NCBI GenBank assembly: GCA_017304125.1
Contig: JAFKLV010000164.1
Span: 1 to 5,310 of the forward strand
DNA length: 5,310 bases
Origin: Sphingomonadales bacterium
GTDB lineage: Bacteria > Pseudomonadota > Alphaproteobacteria > Sphingomonadales > Sphingomonadaceae
Direction of reading: 5' to 3'
The notes below the pieces were generated by a model that was given only the letters and a program-made list of their open reading frames with translations, was not told the origin of the DNA and ran no database searches. Made by a program: the position numbers and the translations under genes. Of this stretch, positions 1 through 5,310 are shown piece by piece (position 1 is the first letter of the stretch; every line of letters begins with the position of its first letter).

Positions 1-816
1 GCTCGGGTGATGGATGCACGCGCCCGGCTCGGGCACATGCCCCGCGAGCACCGCGGTCAGCCCGCCGATCGTGTCGACGTCGCTATCGGCATCGCCGAGC
101 CGCGGGTCGACCGTCTCGCCGATATCCTCCAGCTCGACCCGCGCATCGGCATCCCACGCCCCGCCGTCGAGCGGGATGAGTTGCGCTTCGGGCGCCTCGT
201 CATGCTCATCCTCGATCTCGCCGACGATTTCCTCGATCAGATCCTCGATCGTCACCAGCCCCTCGGTGCCGGAATATTCGTCGAGCACGATCGCGAGATG
301 CACCCGCGTCTGCCGCATGTCGGCGAGCAGATCGAGCGCGCCGCGCGACATCGGGACGTACAGCGGCTCGCGGATCAGCTTGGCGATCGCGGTCGGGCGT
401 TCGCCGGCGCCGGCGAGGATCGCGAACACGTCCTTGATATGGACCATGCCCACGATCGTATCGAGCTTCTCGCGATAGACGGGCAGGCGGCTCACCCCCG
501 CCTCGGCGAAGATGCGCACCAGTTCGTCGAAGCTGGTCTGTTCCTCGACCGCGAGGATATCGGCACGCGGCACGCCGACATCGCCGGCATCGCGCTCGCC
601 GAAATGGAGCAGATTGCGCACCATCTGCCGCTCGAGCGGGGTCAGGTCGCCTTTGGCATCGGGCGCGGGATCGTCCTCGTGACGATCGATCGCTTCCTCG
701 AGCTGGTCGCGCAGCGTGTCTTCGTGCGCGTCGCCAAAAATCAGATTGCGCAGGCCGCGCCAGATGCGGCCTTCGTTGGAATCGCCGTTGCCGGCGCTAC
801 TTCGGTCTTCAGGCAA
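1..816 (-). CDS. corC: CorC/YbeX-type CBS-domain protein, 3' end cut by window edge
   Basis: I translated this gene from the reverse strand; 272 residues are visible and no stop is reached before the edge. There is no N-terminal DUF21 membrane domain, as in E. coli CorC (about 290 residues), so it looks cytosolic and only the last few tens of residues should be missing. The first CBS domain covers roughly residues 80-140, with a VPRADI motif at 82-87. The second covers about 145-200, with DEYSGTEG at 179-186 followed by the family-typical TIEDLIEEIVGEI (189-201). The C-terminal CorC_HlyC domain follows, with DTIGG at 248-252. The family has been linked to Mg/Co efflux and, through YbeX, to ribosome metabolism; its exact role is unsettled. 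TTG at 814-816 is chosen as start because GAGGA lies 5 nt upstream. It leaves one base after the ybeY stop. An in-frame ATG at 835-837, overlapping ybeY by 20 nt, is the alternative. By synteny lnt should follow beyond the edge. Confidence 0.92.
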   Translation of the reverse strand, partial: MPEDRSSAGNGDSNEGRIWRGLRNLIFGDAHEDTLRDQLEEAIDRHEDDPAPDAKGDLTPLERQMVRNLLHFGERDAGDVGVPRADILAVEEQTSFDELVRIFAEAGVSRLPVYREKLDTIVGMVHIKDVFAILAGAGERPTAIAKLIREPLYVPMSRGALDLLADMRQTRVHLAIVLDEYSGTEGLVTIEDLIEEIVGEIEDEHDEAPEAQLIPLDGGAWDADARVELEDIGETVDPRLGDADSDVDTIGGLTAVLAGHVPEPGACIHHPS

Positions 817-817
817 G

Positions 818-1327
818 TCAGTCCTCGCGAATGGCATAGGGGTCCGAGATGCCGAGATCGGCCAGCGCGTCGCGCTCGATCGCCTCCATCGCATCCCCCT
901 CGTCGTCGGTCAGGTGGTCATAGCCTAGCAGATGCAGCGTGCCATGCACGATCAAATGCGTGGCATGCGCCTCGATCGTCACTCCGCGCTCCGCCGCCTC
1001 GCGCGCGCAGACGTCATGCGCCAGCACGATATCGCCGAGCAGCAATTCGCCGTCGTCGGTATTCTGGCTGACGGTTTCGATCAGATCGGGCTGGACCATC
1101 GGGAAGGACAGCACGTTGGTCGGCTTGTCCTTCCCGCGATACTGGCGGTTGAGCGTGTGCACCTCGTCGTCCGAGGTCAGCCGCACGCTGATCTCGACCA
1201 GCGCGTCGGTATCGAGCAATTCGCCGAACGGCGTGCGCGCCACCGCCGCACGCGACGCGGTGGCGGCGAGCGTCGTCCAGTCCTCGTCAGGCCAGGGATC
1301 TTCACGGCTGAGTTCGATTTCGATCAT
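818..1327 (-). CDS. ybeY: YbeY endoribonuclease / 16S rRNA maturation factor
   Basis: Zinc metalloprotein of 169 residues (UPF0054), typical length for alphaproteobacterial YbeY. YbeY is known to be needed for 16S rRNA 3'-end maturation and 70S ribosome quality control, acting in the cytosol with the 30S subunit. The zinc site HGTLHLLGYDH is complete, with histidines at 128, 132 and 138. The other family signature, RGKDKPTNVLSFP, is at 64-76. The ATG at 1325-1327 shares an ATGA overlap with the vapC stop. The Shine-Dalgarno sequence is weak (GGA at 1334-1336, 6 nt away) and lies inside vapC, so translation is probably coupled to the upstream gene. The neighbours phoH and corC match the E. coli ybeZYX order, but vapBC separates ybeY from phoH here. 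No missing key residue was seen. Confidence 0.97.
   Translation of the reverse strand: MIEIELSREDPWPDEDWTTLAATASRAAVARTPFGELLDTDALVEISVRLTSDDEVHTLNRQYRGKDKPTNVLSFPMVQPDLIETVSQNTDDGELLLGDIVLAHDVCAREAAERGVTIEAHATHLIVHGTLHLLGYDHLTDDEGDAMEAIERDALADLGISDPYAIRED
822..826 (-). promoter_or_regulatory. Ribosome binding site that favours the TTG start of corC
   Basis: The reverse strand reads GAGGA here, inside the last codons of ybeY and 5 nt before the TTG at 814-816. The competing upstream ATG at 835-837 has only a weak CGGA ahead of it. This is the main reason for calling a TTG start. It is a sequence judgement, not proof. Confidence 0.5.
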
Positions 1328-1722
1328 GCGAGATCCGTATGCACGAAGTCATTGCCTTGATAGAGCAAACGCGCGCCATTTGCCTTGGCACCGGCATAAG
1401 CGAAGCAATCGCCCATATTGAGTTGGGCAGGATGTCCCGATGCCTTGCCGTAGGCACGATAGGCATCGAAAGCGAGGCTATTTTCCGACGACCCGATCGC
1501 CACTAATTCGAAGCCGTTCATCGCCGCAAAGGCGTCGACCATTTCGCGCGCCGTATCTGCGTCCGAGGCAATCCGCTTACGCAGGCCAGCGATGCTTTCC
1601 CATCGTGCAACTGCGGACCAGTAACGCGGAGAATCGCTATCGAGGCGATCTGCCTGCGCCTCCCATCCCGCTTCCCGACCCACGATCGCGACGACGATCG
1701 AGGCATCAACAAACCAGCTCAC
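1324..1722 (-). CDS. vapC: VapC-family PIN-domain toxin ribonuclease
   Basis: A 132-residue single PIN domain. The four expected acidic residues are present: D6 in FVDAS, E42 in WESIAGL, D105 in NMGDCFAYA and D125 in GNDF. They would form the Mg/Mn-binding active site of a VapC endoribonuclease. The C-terminal LLYQGNDF..TDL pattern is typical of full-length VapC proteins, so the toxin looks intact. Known VapC toxins cut tRNA or the 23S rRNA sarcin-ricin loop; the target of this one cannot be read from sequence. It starts at GTG (1720-1722), overlapping the vapB stop by 4 nt (GTGA), with AGG at 1729-1731 as ribosome site 6 nt away. Its own stop overlaps the ybeY start by 4 nt (ATGA). GC is lower than in the flanking housekeeping genes, which suggests acquisition. 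Confidence 0.94.
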   Translation of the reverse strand: MSWFVDASIVVAIVGREAGWEAQADRLDSDSPRYWSAVARWESIAGLRKRIASDADTAREMVDAFAAMNGFELVAIGSSENSLAFDAYRAYGKASGHPAQLNMGDCFAYAGAKANGARLLYQGNDFVHTDLA

Positions 1723-1958
1723 AGATCGCCTGACAATTCATCGTAAAACGCCTTGTCGGGGATCGGCGCGAGTTCTGCAGGGAGGGGATGGACTCGCCAG
1801 AAATCGGCCATCCGTTCACGCAACGGCTTGGTCGCAGTACGATCGAGCTCGCGGCGCAATGCGAGCTTCACCGCTTGGGTTTTCGTCATGCCATGGGCCC
1901 GCGCTACCTGCTCAGCCAGCGCATTGGCTTCGGGGTCTTTGATGTAGAGCGATGCCAT
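1719..1958 (-). CDS. vapB: VapB-family antitoxin (PSK-type transcription factor)
   Basis: A 79-residue protein of the small antitoxin family typified by Rv0623 (PSK_trans_fac). The N-terminal half, LYIKDPEANALAEQVA then GMTKTQAVKLALRRELDR, fits a ribbon-helix-helix DNA-binding domain (about residues 1-40). The C-terminal part (FWRVHPLP, then AFYDELSGDL) should wrap the toxin. It is expected to neutralise VapC and, with it, repress its own promoter. The ATG at 1956-1958 is chosen over an in-frame GTG at 2001-2003. The ATG has AAGGA (1965-1969) 6 nt upstream and gives the usual family N-terminus. The GTG reading would translate through the operator palindromes and add 15 residues that look non-coding. 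It lies 45 nt after the phoH stop and overlaps vapC by GTGA. Confidence 0.93.
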   Translation of the reverse strand: MASLYIKDPEANALAEQVARAHGMTKTQAVKLALRRELDRTATKPLRERMADFWRVHPLPAELAPIPDKAFYDELSGDL

Positions 1959-1969
1959 ATCACATCCTT

Positions 1970-1997
1970 GGATATCCCTATATAGGCCGGGATATCC
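1970..1997. promoter_or_regulatory. Probable VapB(C) operator: paired GGATATCC palindromes
   Basis: Two perfect 8-bp palindromes GGATATCC lie at 1970-1977 and 1990-1997, with centres exactly 20 bp apart, about two helical turns. Together they form a 9-bp inverted repeat (GGATATCCC / GGGATATCC) around a 10-bp spacer. A further palindrome, CCTATATAGG (1977-1986), covers the -10 element. Two dimers bound on the same face of DNA would cover the promoter, as expected for ribbon-helix-helix antitoxin autorepression. Confidence 0.65.
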
Positions 1998-2007
1998 TCT
2001 CACTCAA
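1979..2007 (-). promoter_or_regulatory. Probable vapBC promoter overlapping the phoH stop
   Basis: On the reverse strand TTGAGT (2002-2007) matches the -35 consensus at four of six bases. It is followed by exactly 17 bp and then TATATA (1979-1984) as a -10 element. Transcription would begin near 1972, only some 14 nt before the vapB ATG. The -35 overlaps the phoH stop codon (2004-2006), so the promoter is packed into the gene junction. It could also supply ybeY and corC downstream. This is prediction by pattern only. Confidence 0.6.
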
Positions 2008-3002
2008 GCTTCGTTCCCCTCATAGGCCGCGACGATCCGCCCGACGATCGCGTGGCGCACCACATCGCCCGCGGTGAAGCGGCAGAGCGAGATGCCCTCG
2101 ATCCCTTCCAGCCGCGCCGTCGCGTCCGCCAGCCCCGAGGCGGTGACGCCGCCGGGCAGATCGGTCTGGTTGGGATCGCCGCAGATCACCATCCGGCTGT
2201 TCTGCCCGAAGCGGGTGAGAAACATCTTCATCTGCGCCGGCGTGGTATTCTGCGCTTCGTCAAGGATCACGAAGGCGTCGGCCAGCGTGCGTCCGCGCAT
2301 GAACGCGATCGGCGCGATCTCGATCTCGCCCGAGGCAATGCGGCGCTCGACCTGCTCGGCGGGCAGGCAATCGTACAGCGCATCATACAGCGGGCGGAGA
2401 TAGGGATCGACCTTCTCCTTCATATCGCCAGGCAGGAAGCCGAGCCGCTCGCCGGCCTCGACCGCCGGGCGCGACAGGATCAGCCGCTGCACCGATCCGG
2501 AGATCAGCTGCGACACCGCCTGCGCCACCGCGATATAGGTCTTGCCGGTGCCGGCCGGGCCGAGCGCGAAGATCATCTCATGCGTGGTCAGCTCGCGCAT
2601 ATAATGCGCCTGCGCCGGGGTGCGCGGGACGATCGTCTTCTTGCGCGTGCGGATCATGATCGGCGGGGTTTCGGCGCGTTCGGCCGAGATGATCCCGTCG
2701 AGCGTCGGCTCGGAGGCCATCGCGATCGCCGCGTCGACCAGCCCGGAATCGACATCCTCGCCGCGCTGGATACGCATGTAGAGATCGTTGAGCACGTCGC
2801 GCGCCATCGCGACCTGCTCGGCGGTCCCCTCCAGCCCGATGCGGTTGCCCCGTGCGGTGATATAGACGCCGAGCCGGTTTTCCAGCGCGACGAGGTTCTG
2901 GTCATATTGTCCGAACAGGCGCGGCAACAGCTGCGGCTTGTCGAACAGGACATCGACCCGGCTACGTTCGCCGGAATGGGCGGGTACGGGCTTGCGGCTC
3001 AT
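2004..3002 (-). CDS. phoH: PhoH/YbeZ-family P-loop ATPase
   Basis: A 332-residue PhoH-like protein (YbeZ in E. coli), of usual family length. The N-terminal ~110 residues hold the small KH-like region seen in this family (VYITARGNRIGLEG, about 46-59). The ATPase domain follows, with Walker A GPAGTGKT at 148-155, Walker B VILDEAQN at 245-252 and GDPNQ at 275-279, all intact. The domain resembles the core of superfamily 1 helicases. YbeZ is reported to interact with YbeY and to act in RNA metabolism; its precise reaction is not settled. The ATG at 3000-3002 is preceded by a full AGGAGG (3006-3011) at an unusually short 3-nt spacing. No other in-frame start is nearby and the N-terminus matches the family. 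It would normally be followed directly by ybeY but here vapBC intervenes. Confidence 0.97.
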   Translation of the reverse strand: MSRKPVPAHSGERSRVDVLFDKPQLLPRLFGQYDQNLVALENRLGVYITARGNRIGLEGTAEQVAMARDVLNDLYMRIQRGEDVDSGLVDAAIAMASEPTLDGIISAERAETPPIMIRTRKKTIVPRTPAQAHYMRELTTHEMIFALGPAGTGKTYIAVAQAVSQLISGSVQRLILSRPAVEAGERLGFLPGDMKEKVDPYLRPLYDALYDCLPAEQVERRIASGEIEIAPIAFMRGRTLADAFVILDEAQNTTPAQMKMFLTRFGQNSRMVICGDPNQTDLPGGVTASGLADATARLEGIEGISLCRFTAGDVVRHAIVGRIVAAYEGNEA

Positions 3003-3005
3003 GCG

Positions 3006-3011
3006 CCTCCT
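3006..3011 (-). promoter_or_regulatory. Consensus Shine-Dalgarno of phoH at short spacing
   Basis: The reverse strand reads AGGAGG, the strongest ribosome site in the window, but only 3 nt separate it from the phoH ATG instead of the usual 5-9. It also lies inside a 9-codon ORF that ends in an ATGA overlap with phoH. Confidence 0.6.
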
Positions 3012-3030
3012 ACGATTCTCGCCATCATGG

Positions 3031-3108
3031 CTAAGTATAAGGTGCGTGCCCGAGGGCTTCGCCGCAAGCGCCTAAGTAGAGGTTTTCGCGTGTGTTGCCC
3101 GCGCGCAT
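3031..3108 (-). other. Possible 25-residue small ORF between miaB and phoH
   Basis: An ATG overlapping the miaB stop (TGATG, 3106-3110) opens a 25-codon frame that ends with TAG at 3031-3033. I do not recognise the peptide. It has no hydrophobic segment and no motif I can name. It has no convincing ribosome site of its own, so it could be translated only by reinitiation after miaB. It fills most of the 105-nt gap before phoH. It may equally be a chance frame in a leader region; I make no functional claim. Confidence 0.2.
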
Positions 3109-4436
3109 CACGCCGCCGCGGCAGGCACCGGATCGGCGGGCATCTCGCGCGCGTTCAGCGAGTTGGGGCCGGCTTGCCCGATCTCCACCGAGACGATCGT
3201 GCCGATCGGCGCGTCGGTGTTGAGATGAACCGATTGCAGCCACGGCGATTTGCCGAGCATCTGCCCCGGCTGCTTGCCGCGCCGCTCGATCAGCACGTCG
3301 CAACGCCGCCCGACCGAGGCCTGATTGAAGGCGAGCTGATCGCGGTTGATCGCGGCCTGCAGCCGCTGCAGCCGCTCGTCCAGCACCTCGGCGGCGATCT
3401 GCCCGTCCATCGTCGCGGCGGGGGTGCCGGGGCGCGGGCTGTATTTGAAGCTGAACGCCTGCGCATGGCCGACCGCCGCGACGATGCTCAGCGTCTCGGC
3501 GAATTCCGCCTCGGTCTCGCCGGGGAAGCCGACGATGAAGTCGCCCGACAGCGCGATATCGGGGCGCGCCGCACGCACGCGATCGATCAGCCGGAGATAG
3601 CTGTCGCGGGTGTGGCTGCGGTTCATTGCCCTGAGCACGCGGTCGCTGCCTGACTGAACCGGCAAGTGCAGGAACGGCATCAGTTTCTCGACATCGCGAT
3701 GCGCGTCGATCAGCCCCTGCGCCATGTCATTGGGGTGGCTGGTGGTATAGCGGATCCGTGCCAGCCCCGCGATGCGATCGAGCGTGCGGATCAGATCGTG
3801 CAGCCCGCGCCCGTCGTCATTGCCCCAGGCATTGACGTTCTGGCCGAGCAGGGTGATCTCGCGCGCGCCGGCATCGACCAGCGCCTTGGCCTCGTCGACG
3901 ATCTCGGCGAACGGGCGGCTGGTCTCGGCGCCGCGGGTGTAGGGCACCACGCAATAGGTGCAGAATTTGTCGCAGCCTTCCTGCACCGTCAGGAAGGCGG
4001 TCGGCCCGACCTTGCGCCGCGCGGGGAGCGCGTCGAACTTGGACAGCGGCGGCATATCGGTGTCGAGCGCGGCCTCGCCCCTGGTCGCGTCGGACACCAG
4101 CCGGGGGAGGTTGTGATAGGCCTGCGGCCCGACCACCACATCGACCTTGGCGCGACGCACGATCTCCTCGCCCTCGGCCTGCGCGACGCAGCCGGCGACC
4201 GCGATCATCTTCGCCGGGTCTTCCTTCCGCAGCCGGCCGATATCCGAATAGACCTTCTCGGTCGCCTTCTCGCGGATGTGGCAGGTGTTGAGCACCACGA
4301 GGTCGGCACCGGCGGCATCGGCCGTCGCGGTCAGCCCGTCGGCAGCGAGCAATTCGGCCATCCGCTCGCCGTCATAAACGTTCATCTGGCAACCGAACGA
4401 CTTGACATGGAAGGTCTTGGGCGAAGGTTTCGTCAT
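3108..4436 (-). CDS. miaB: MiaB, tRNA-2-methylthio-N6-isopentenyladenosine synthase
   Basis: A radical SAM methylthiotransferase of 442 residues, normal for MiaB. It converts i6A37 to ms2i6A37 next to the anticodon of tRNAs reading UNN codons, in the cytosol. The N-terminal UPF0004 domain carries the three auxiliary-cluster cysteines C16 (SFGCQMN), C52 (NTCHIREKA) and C83 (AGCVAQ). The radical SAM motif CDKFCTYC gives C155, C159 and C162, followed by VVPYTRG. A TRAM domain occupies about residues 370-433 and includes GKSPWLQSVH. NTCxIREKA favours MiaB over its relatives RimO and MtaB. The ATG at 4434-4436 was chosen over a longer frame reaching 4634, because the extra 66 residues overlap plsC and look like antisense-type noise. 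The gap after plsC is 8 nt, with a weak AGG site at the plsC stop, consistent with one operon. Confidence 0.97.
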   Translation of the reverse strand: MTKPSPKTFHVKSFGCQMNVYDGERMAELLAADGLTATADAAGADLVVLNTCHIREKATEKVYSDIGRLRKEDPAKMIAVAGCVAQAEGEEIVRRAKVDVVVGPQAYHNLPRLVSDATRGEAALDTDMPPLSKFDALPARRKVGPTAFLTVQEGCDKFCTYCVVPYTRGAETSRPFAEIVDEAKALVDAGAREITLLGQNVNAWGNDDGRGLHDLIRTLDRIAGLARIRYTTSHPNDMAQGLIDAHRDVEKLMPFLHLPVQSGSDRVLRAMNRSHTRDSYLRLIDRVRAARPDIALSGDFIVGFPGETEAEFAETLSIVAAVGHAQAFSFKYSPRPGTPAATMDGQIAAEVLDERLQRLQAAINRDQLAFNQASVGRRCDVLIERRGKQPGQMLGKSPWLQSVHLNTDAPIGTIVSVEIGQAGPNSLNAREMPADPVPAAAA

Positions 4437-4444
4437 CGCGGCGC

Positions 4445-5188
4445 CTATACAGGCGCGTGGGCCGCTTCGCCACCCGCCGCCGCGATCCGCGCGCGCGCCT
4501 CGGCGGCGATCGCTTTTCGGCCGGGGAAATCGCGCGGATCGAACGGGTCGCAGAAATGCAATGTGGCGGTGAAATGGCCCGGGCGGCGAAGCACGCGCCT
4601 GGCATGATCGAGCCCCGGCTCGTCGCCGACCCACGCCAGTTCGCGCGTCGCCACGCCATAATCGATCCGCACCGGCTGGACGAGCACGCCCGGCGGCGGC
4701 GGATCGAGCACCGCGAGCAGCGCGGCCTTGAACGGCAGCAGCGTCGTGCCGTCGCCGGTGGTGCCCTCAGGGAAGATCGTGATCGCCCATGTTTCAGCCA
4801 ACGCCTCGCGCAACTGGTTGATCTGTCCGGCAATCCCCAGCCGATCCTCGCGGCGGACGAAGATCGTGCGGTTGAGCGTGCAGAGCCAGCCGACGACCGG
4901 GATATCCCCGGCCTCCGCCTTGGCGACGAACGCGCTGCCATTGGCCCCGGCGAGGATCGGAATGTCCATCCAGCTCAGATGATTGGCGAGAAACACCACG
5001 TCGCGGCGCAGCGGCGTGCCGATCACCCGGCGGCGCGCGCCGACGATCCAGCCCATCGCGCCGAGGAAATATTTGGGCCAGGGGGAGGGGAGCCGCAGCA
5101 GGCGCCACAGCAAATGCACCGGCACCGCCACCAGCAAGGCGACGATGATCGCGGCGAGCCTGAAATAGAGGCGAATGTTCTTACGCAC
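4445..5188 (-). CDS. plsC: PlsC-like 1-acyl-sn-glycerol-3-phosphate acyltransferase
   Basis: A 247-residue membrane acyltransferase expected to transfer an acyl chain to lysophosphatidic acid to make phosphatidic acid at the inner membrane. The N-terminus has a membrane segment at about residues 11-28 (LAAIIVALLVAVPVHLLW). The catalytic motif NHLSWMD gives H70 and D75 (HX4D). Motif II-like FVRR is at 110-113 and the substrate-binding FPEGTT at 139-144. A more general lysophospholipid acyltransferase specificity is possible. GTG at 5186-5188 is the start: an in-frame TGA lies only two codons upstream, no other start codon fits before the membrane segment, and GGGG (5195-5198) sits 6 nt away as a ribosome site. 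That site and the bounding TGA belong to the adjacent palindromic repeat. The stop is 8 nt before miaB. Confidence 0.93.
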   Translation of the reverse strand: MRKNIRLYFRLAAIIVALLVAVPVHLLWRLLRLPSPWPKYFLGAMGWIVGARRRVIGTPLRRDVVFLANHLSWMDIPILAGANGSAFVAKAEAGDIPVVGWLCTLNRTIFVRREDRLGIAGQINQLREALAETWAITIFPEGTTGDGTTLLPFKAALLAVLDPPPPGVLVQPVRIDYGVATRELAWVGDEPGLDHARRVLRRPGHFTATLHFCDPFDPRDFPGRKAIAAEARARIAAAGGEAAHAPV

Positions 5189-5189
5189 G

Positions 5190-5297
5190 CGTCACCCCGG
5201 CCTTGAGCCGGGGTCCATTGTGCCTCACGCCCAACGGCAAGAACCTCTTGTCCAGTCTTTGCCTCCCGATGGACCCCGGCTCAAGGCCGGGGTGACG
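5190..5297. repeat. Inverted REP doublet (REPIN-like element)
   Basis: Two perfect 29-bp arms (5190-5218 and 5269-5297) lie in inverted orientation around a 50-bp spacer. Each arm is itself a hairpin: ACCCCGGC, a 5-nt loop and GCCGGGGT, i.e. an 8-bp stem (5194-5214 on the left). The spacer holds a small hairpin, CAAGA-ACC-TCTTG (5238-5250), almost on the symmetry axis. GC-rich repeats of this kind are common between genes in sphingomonads and other Alphaproteobacteria. The paired layout fits a REPIN mobilised by a RAYT transposase elsewhere in the genome. There is no T-tract, so it is not an obvious intrinsic terminator. The rest of 5189-5310 shows no gene. Confidence 0.85.
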
Positions 5298-5310
5298 GTG
5301 TGGGTGTGGC

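Noticed and set aside
1..816. corC as a truncated transporter lacking its membrane domain
   Set aside because: E. coli CorC also lacks DUF21 and has the same CBS-CBS-CorC_HlyC layout. The only truncation is the window edge.
7..1071. Plus-strand open frame of 354 codons opposite corC and ybeY
   Set aside because: It is a mirror frame of corC and ybeY, with no recognisable domain and no ribosome site evidence.
1518..1712. Second minus-strand frame inside vapC suggesting a frameshift
   Set aside because: The vapC frame is continuous with all four PIN acidic residues in order, so the other frame is incidental.
2052..3653. Long plus-strand open frame of 533 codons across phoH and the end of miaB
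   Set aside because: It lies antisense to two genes with intact family motifs. Its translation is rich in Arg, His, Asp and Ala without any domain, the usual mirror frame of GC-rich coding DNA.
3666..4607. Plus-strand open frame of 313 codons opposite miaB
   Set aside because: Antisense to the radical SAM coding region, with low-complexity composition; treated as a shadow.
4437..4634. 66-residue N-terminal extension of miaB
   Set aside because: It would run inside plsC in another frame and is Arg-rich without family similarity. The ATG at 4434-4436 gives the standard MiaB N-terminus.
4899..4907. GGGATATCC identical to a vapBC operator half
   Set aside because: It is a single copy inside plsC coding the conserved GDIP segment, with no second palindrome 20 bp away; most likely coincidence.
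5190..5297. Repeat pair as an intrinsic terminator or CRISPR repeats
   Set aside because: The hairpins lack a T-tract on either strand, and only two copies exist in inverted, not direct, orientation.

Overview
The window is GC-rich bacterial DNA. Every convincing gene lies on the minus strand, so transcription runs from right to left: plsC-like acyltransferase, miaB, phoH/ybeZ, vapB, vapC, ybeY, then corC/ybeX, which runs off the left edge. The order miaB-ybeZ-ybeY-ybeX is the conserved block known from E. coli, where lnt follows. An upstream acyltransferase gene is usual in Alphaproteobacteria. Protein style, high GC, and a palindromic repeat of a type common in sphingomonad genomes suggest a Sphingomonas-like alphaproteobacterium. 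This placement is an inference; no rRNA or marker comparison was possible.

Right end (about 5189-5310): no gene. It holds an inverted pair of perfect 29-bp arms around a 50-bp spacer, like a REP doublet (REPIN). Its inner arm ends one base before the GTG start of the acyltransferase gene. Middle (2004-5188): plsC, miaB and phoH. There is an 8-nt gap between plsC and miaB. A 105-nt gap between miaB and phoH is spanned by two very short ORFs linked stop-to-start.

Left (1-2003): a complete VapBC toxin-antitoxin pair sits between phoH and ybeY, where the conserved block normally has the two genes adjacent. It is poorer in GC (about 58% by hand count over 1321-1980, against about 68% over 2041-2340). 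It has its own promoter and a two-palindrome operator just after the phoH stop. It joins ybeY through a 4-nt ATGA overlap, so expression of ybeY and corC may now be coupled to the toxin-antitoxin genes.

Most host genes here concern RNA and translation: MiaB thiomethylates tRNA A37, PhoH/YbeZ is an ATPase partner of YbeY, and YbeY matures and polices 16S rRNA. CorC is linked to the same block genetically. VapC is itself a PIN-domain RNase. PlsC makes phosphatidic acid. The most unusual feature is the toxin-antitoxin module built into this housekeeping operon with tight overlaps. No wholly new system was recognised.
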